Assembly: GCA_963573385.1 (NCBI GenBank)
Contig: CAUYLG010017864.1
Span: 222,070 to 286,069, forward strand
Length of the DNA stretch: 64,000 nucleotides
Source of the DNA: Cacajao melanocephalus
Lineage: Eukaryota; Chordata; Mammalia; Primates; Pitheciidae
Direction: 5' to 3'
Of this stretch, positions 56,827 through 64,000 are shown piece by piece (positions within the stretch are counted from its first letter, which is position 1; each line of letters opens with the position of its first letter). The notes beneath the pieces are model-generated. The model saw only the letters and a list, made by a program, of their open reading frames with translations. It ran no database searches and was not told the DNA's origin. The position numbers were made by a program, and so were the translations under genes.

Positions 56827-59326
56827 GAAACCACCACCAAGAGTAAGCTCAGCTGCGGTGGGGCTGGGCAGGAGCACTAATCAGAGTATATTCACATTCA
56901 CCTCTGTCTAGCACAAGCATCGACCTCCTGGGCCATCATGGTCCAAGACCCAAAGCCTTTGGTCTTGCGAGGCTTTGAGCTGGGAGGAGATGGAGCGCAG
57001 CGTGGGCATTTGGGTTCACCTTTGGCTTCATCTCCAGCAGAGCCCAGGCACCAATGGCTGTGTGGATGCACGATAAAGCACGTGAGCTCTGCTTTGCAGG
57101 GCTTCCTCCTGCGGCTTCCTCAGCATAACTGTGGGGGTGAGAGTGGCATCACAGGTCTGCGTGATTCGTTTATTTTCTTACTGGGGGCTTTCCAAATTCC
57201 AATCTGTCCTGCAAGCCCACACTGTAACTATTATAAAAGCATGGCTGGCTTCTCCTCACTCCAGAAGAGGCCCACTTTTTCAGAAAAGAGCCCACTTTAT
57301 GGAAAAAGTCCACTTTCCGCCCAGTCCTACCCAGCCCAGCAACTTGCCCAGGTGTGGAAACTGCTGTAGCTCACTGCTCACCAAGGAAAGGCATGCCTGT
57401 CTCTAGAATCCCGTGCACCAAGGCTTTCTTGTATTCAGCACTCTTTGATATCACAGTAGAATGCAATTTTTACTTGTGTGTGCACAGATTTATATCTGCG
57501 TTATCAACAAATTGGAAAGTCTTTTGAATCATTCCGTATCAGAAGCAGAATCAGAAGTCTCCTGTGGATAAAGTTTTGAAGCATAATAAGTCACTGGAGG
57601 TGAGGCAGACAGTGAATAAATAAACTTTTTACTGGTAATTTGAAAACTGAACTGTTAGGATATTTCTGTTTGTCTTAGTAATAAAACTGACTTACCCTTT
57701 TGCCCATGGCCCCACATAGACTCTAAGCAGAAAGTGAAAGCTGAAATCCTAAGAACTCAAACTGAAAATGAACTGAAACATTTGGACAGACTTCTGTAAC
57801 CCATGGAGTGCAGATTTATTTCAGAGTACTCTAGACCAGAGTAATTGTACTCTGTATCCTATGCCCTCTGTATCTTGCACTCTAAGGACAAAGGAAAGTT
57901 ACAAATAGACATTGGAATTTCACTTAGCGGCTTTATAGTTAGTACAGTATCACTACTTTGGACCTATTTGTTTTATTGGACCTATTTTGGATCTAAAATA
58001 AATAAATGATTGTTAGCTTTGTTATGAAGCAAGAGCTTCAGAGTGGCCAATATGTGAGTCATCCATTAAAAAGAAAACAAAGCACAAATATAGTTTTGAG
58101 TATAGGATCAAGAATTCAAGTATTATGGTCGTGAAGTAACATTGGGACTATCTTGAAACTAGCTGTGAACTTTTTAGACATGTGTTTGTGTGTGTGTATG
58201 TATCCTTTTCCCACGGCCGTCCATTGAAATGGCCCATAAGTTATGTCATTCCAGCAGCACAAAGCCAGATAAGCACCTCACAGTGCTCACGGTTGGGTCT
58301 CTAATATCAATTTTCCCTGAAAGAAATTGGGGCTTTGAAAATTGGTTGATTTCACATCTGGGACCAGATGTACAAAATGGGCCTGGGGCATCTTGTTGCC
58401 AAAAAGCAAAGTTACTTTAAATATTTTGCGTGTTTTTTGTAAAAAGGCTACATGGGCCAGTTAAAAGTTTCCTTTGGCTAAATTGTGACATTTTGATCAC
58501 TGAAAGAGAACGGATGACTACAAATAATTGAAAGAAATTGTGTCAATGAAAAGCCATTGGTTCATCACAGCAATCTGAGAAAAAAGTATATCAAAAGAAT
58601 ACAGCTGTAAAAGACTATGTTATTTTCAGATGTTATTTTAATATCTGTAAGGCTTTGGCCCCATCAGGGTTACACAATATGAAAAGAATGCAGAATTCCA
58701 TCAAGTTTTCATCAAAATTTATCAAAATTATCAAAATTTTTATCAAAATGGATTGAGAGAATTTTCATCAAAATTTATCAAATTCGATTTAAAAATATAT
58801 GAAAGCTTTTACTTGTGGATGTGAGGGATCCAATGAAATGGAATTAAAATGCCTTTGTAGCCAGATGGAAAGATGTTTAAATCACATGAGCAAATAAAAA
58901 AAGTGCAAACTCCAACTTAAGCAGGGAGGGACGTTAGCCTCAAATCTATGAGTAGGCAGAAGCAAAAAGACATGCTGTTAGTTAAGTCTAGGGCATGTGG
59001 GACACAAAACCAAGTGCTTCTTGGGGAGGAGGCTTTGGGGGTGTCTGTAATACAGACAGATCCAGAGGGTTCCAGCTGTTGCAGGTGGTGGGACAGAAGC
59101 ACTGTGTCTTGGGCGGGGGTTTTCCCTGACCTCTAGTGGTTCTCTCTGGTAATGACAGAAACTTACAGTTTCAATGTGTCAAAACCTTTAAAAGAAATGG
59201 CATGGCATTTCTGTCCTTTTGGCTGGGCTTATGTCCGTTCAATAGAGTGGCAGAGATTATCTGATACCAGAATATTTAATTGACAAATGGATTATTATTT
59301 AAATGCAGCTTGATGGAACAAACCTT
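56827..59326. other. Unclassified sequence with one 143-codon open frame
   Basis: The plus-strand frame 56938-57369 opens MVQDPKPLVLRGFELGG and has no recognisable domain. It may be chance. An imperfect tatcaaaatt repeat lies at about 58700-58785. The rest is AT-rich and unassigned. Confidence 0.45.
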
Positions 59327-59337
59327 TTAGGTCCACA

Positions 59338-59635
59338 GGCTGGGTGCGGTAGCTCACGCCTGTAATTCCAGCTCTTTAGGAGGCCAAGGAGGGTGGATCA
59401 CGAGGTCAAGAAATCGAGACCATCCTGGCCAACACGGTGAAACCCCGTCTCTACTAAAAATACAAAAATTAGCAGGGCGTTTGGCACGCGCCTGTAGTCC
59501 CAGCTACTTGGGAGGCTGAGGCGGAAGAATCGCTTGAATCCTGGAGGCGGAGGTTGCAGTGAGCCGAGACTGCCACTGCATTCCAGCCTGGCGACAGAGC
59601 AAGACATCGTCTCAAAAAAAAAAAAAAAAAAAAAA
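59338..59635 (+). repeat. AluS (Sc-like) element with target duplication
   Basis: Body with 21-base A tail. ttaggtccaca repeats at 59327-59337 and 59637-59647. Confidence 0.94.
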
Positions 59636-59647
59636 GTTAGGTCCACA

Positions 59648-60317
59648 AAGAGAAACGTGGGTGTTGGTAGGTGGTTGTTGATGACGGTGTTGGAAAGAAC
59701 CGCGGTGCAGCAGGCTGGGATTCCAAAAGCCAGGGTTAAGACTTTGCTGGGAAAGGCTTTGGATCAAATCACTTAAGACATCTTTGAACCCATTTTCCTC
59801 AGGAGAGAAATGAAGGCATGACTAAAATAGTTTCTTAGGCCTCATCGGTCCCTGATCTTCTGAGAACACTAAGTATGGAAGCAAAATTGGAACCAGTTTT
59901 TCAGTCTGGATACATTTATTTCCACAGTTAAGTAAAATTCATTTAAGAGACCGGGTTATACCTTTAAAAAGGAACAGATTAAAGAAAAAATACTACCATT
60001 CAAGTTTAGATCCCACTTTGTACTCAACATCTGAAGTAAAACTACTTGGATTAATCCAACCTTTTCAGCTCCTTTATAAATAGCTGAGAAAAACAAGTTA
60101 TGTCAGCTGTGTGCCTATTTTGGGGTCATTTAATTTTCAAATAGTAGCAACAATAAGTAGAATGCATTTTTATGAGTTAAAACATCAAATTTTAAAATTT
60201 TTACTTAATTATTATTTGATGAGGAGAAGGGCTACCAGAAAGCTGCAAGGGAAGTGGGAAAAGAACTATTTTTATAAGGAGAGAGCAGAGACCACGTTGA
60301 TGCTCAAAAAACTGAGG
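59648..60317. other. Unclassified
   Basis: No gene or named repeat recognised. Confidence 0.4.
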
Positions 60318-60737
<420 letters not shown>

Positions 60738-60999
60738 TCAGATATTCTTTACCCAAATCAGTCTGCTCTAAAGGAAGGGCAAAGGAGACATTAAGATGCA
60801 AAGTCACTCAAAAGTATACAAATTTGGAATTACTATCTTGAAAAGAGAATATTGGAAGAGGCCCACGAATGAAGCTGTAGGGACTGAATTATATCTGCTA
60901 AGTTTAGAAAAAAAGAAGAATAAATTATGTAAGAGAATATGTGTCTAACTAGGGTGAGGGGATGGCTTCAATGAGTGGGGGTTGTCTCTGCCCTTTGTT

Positions 61000-62033
<1,034 letters not shown>

Positions 62034-62065
62034 GTCATTGCTATTTCTAAGCAATATGTCTTTAT

Positions 62066-62373
<308 letters not shown>

Positions 62374-62563
62374 CTAAGCAACGTGTCTAATAACAGATTT
62401 GATTTTGGTAAGGACTGCTGAGAAAGTTCTTGGAGGGAACCATGCTAAGTAGAAAACACCATGAAGAGCATCAAGTCTGTGAAAAGTAGGTCCAGTGCAG
62501 GACATGGGCAGGTTTGGGGCTGTTATCTTTCTGCATTGCTTTCATCTGGTTGAAGATGACTCC

Positions 62564-62849
62564 TTGCCAGGTGTGGTGGCTCATGCTTGTAATTCCAGCA
62601 CTTTGGGAGGCTGAGGCAGGCAACTTGATATTGGGAGTTCAAGACCAGCCTGGCCACATGGCAAATCCTCGTCTCTACTAAAAATACAAAACTTAGCTAG
62701 GCATGTTGGTGCATGCCTGTAATGCCAGCTATTCAGGAGGCTGAGGCAGGAGAACCACTTGAACCTAGGAGGTGGAGGTTGTAGTGAGCCGAGATCATGC
62801 CACTGCACTCCAGCCTGGGCAACAGAGTTTGACTCTCTCAAAAAAAAAG
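62564..62849 (+). repeat. AluS-like element
   Basis: gccaggtgtggtggctcatg to an A-rich tail. agatgactcct occurs on both sides as target duplication. Confidence 0.92.
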
Positions 62850-63085
62850 AAAACAAAGATGACTCCTGTACATTACGTCACACTTCCTTAAAGCAGCAAG
62901 ATGAGATGGGGACACTTTCTTTATGGAAACACGTGGGGCGGAGGAAATGAACAGCCTTTATTCAAAGAGGGTTGCAGGAAAATGCTGCCTCTCGGAAGAG
63001 GCAAGTTAAGACTGGGAGGTGGAAGGAAAGTCCTGTGTAGAGATGAGGCAGGGGATGCTCCTTTGGGCTAGGTTTCCAGAGAGCT

Positions 63086-64000
63086 TCAAACTATATTACA
63101 AGGCCACAGTAATCAAAACAGCATGGTATTGATACCCAAATGGAGATATAGACCAATGGAACATAACAAAGGCCTCAGAAGTAACAACACACATCTACAA
63201 CAATCTGATCTTTGACAAATCTGACAAAAACAAGCAATGGGGAAAGGATTCCCTGTTTAATAAATAGTGTTGGGAAAACTGGCTAGCCATGTGCAGAAAG
63301 CTGAAACTGGACTCTTTCCTTACACCTCATACAAAAATTAACTCCAGATGGATTAAAGATTTAAACATAAGACCTAACACCATAAAAACCCTAGAAGAAA
63401 ACCTAGGCGAAACCATTCAGGACATAGGCATAGGCAAGGATTTCATGACTAAAACACCAAAAGCAATGGCAACAAAAGCCAAAATGGACAAATGGAATCT
63501 AGTTAAACTTAAGAGCTTCTGCACAGCAAAAGAAACAATCATTAGAGTGAACTGGCAACCAACAGAATGGGAAAAAGTTTTTGCAAGCTACCCATCTGAG
63601 AAAGGGCTTATAACCAGAATCTACAAAGAATTAAAACAAATTTACAAGACAAAAACAAACAACCCCATCAAAAAGTGGGTGAAGGATATGAACAGACACT
63701 TTTCAAAAGAAGACATATATGAGGCCAACAAGCATATGAAAAAATGCTCATCATCACTGATCATTAGAGAAATGCAAATCAAAACCACATTGCAATACCA
63801 TCTCACGCCAGTTAGAACAGCTATCATTAAAAAATCTGGAGACAACAGATGCTGAAGAGGATGTGGAGAAATAGGAATGCTTTTATACTGTTGGTGGGAG
63901 TGTAAATTAGTTCAACCATTGTGGAAGACAGTGTGGCGATTCCTCAAGGATCTAGAAATAGAAATACCATTTGACCCAGCAATCCCATTACTGGGTATAT
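63086..64000 (+). pseudogene. L1 ORF2 C-terminal part, interrupted by TGA
   Basis: Non-LTR retrotransposon ORF2 (endonuclease/reverse transcriptase) C-terminal region, 5' truncated and running off the right edge. An open frame 63289-63855 reads [13 protein letters not shown] to KKSGDNRC, then stops at TGA (63853-63855) where the family normally has TGG (Trp). The same frame continues with RGCGEIG beyond the stop up to the edge, so only this nonsense change breaks the visible frame after 63289. Divergence is low, suggesting a fairly young primate L1 (L1PA/L1PB age). Confidence 0.88.

Overview
This is a primate nuclear genomic window. It is packed with Alu elements, many of them AluS-like with target-site duplications, plus older AluJ, L1, L2, MIR and MaLR LTR copies. 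Two multi-exon protein-coding genes are recognisable, both on the minus strand. The proteins resemble human MTARC2 (MARC2/MOSC2) and human C1orf115 (RDD1), neighbours on human chromosome 1q41. Both differ from the human proteins as I remember them (many substitutions in MTARC2, a three-residue longer acidic segment in C1orf115). The source is therefore most likely a non-human anthropoid; I saw no clearly young human-type AluY. The exact species cannot be fixed from the sequence alone.

Layout. 1-7562: L1 3' end, a lone L1 5'-UTR scrap, MIR/L2/Alu repeats, all presumably inside MTARC2 intron 4. 7563-22223: MTARC2 coding exons 4, 3, 2 and 1, with exon 1 in a CpG island at about 21870-22610. The last coding exons, which carry the rest of the MOSC domain including the molybdenum-binding cysteine, were not found and should lie left of position 1. 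22.6-41.7 kb: intergenic, with MST/THE1-type LTRs, an L1 5'-UTR at 26.5-27.9 kb, and a nearly perfect 64-bp inverted duplication 0.77 kb apart. 41.7-50.4 kb: C1orf115, with CpG-island exon 1 (50010-50327), a 5.9-kb intron holding a long L2 ORF2 relic, terminal exon 2 (coding 44014-44133), and a roughly 2.3-kb 3'UTR ending near an AATAAA at 41744-41749. 50.4-64 kb: upstream flank, dense in Alu, MST, MLT1 and L1, ending inside an L1 ORF2 3' part broken by a TGA.

The two genes are transcribed in the same direction and have separate CpG-island promoters. MTARC2 encodes an outer-mitochondrial-membrane molybdenum reductase. C1orf115 encodes a small, highly charged protein with a hydrophobic C-terminus. 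Nothing here suggests a shared pathway; the pairing is conserved synteny.

I see no convincing new multi-gene system. The most unusual structures are DNA-level: (1) a 64-bp inverted duplication at 63/64 identity; (2) an Alu whose TA-rich tail contains an inverted copy of its own target flank, inside intact 15-bp target duplications; (3) a palindrome with 37-nt arms around a 17-bp tandem repeat; (4) compact hairpins, one in the C1orf115 3'UTR that is fully paired in the sense RNA; (5) a left-monomer-only Alu with a 17-bp target duplication; (6) a convergent pair of strong CTCF-like motifs bracketing C1orf115. No CRISPR array, operon, tRNA or rRNA gene was seen.
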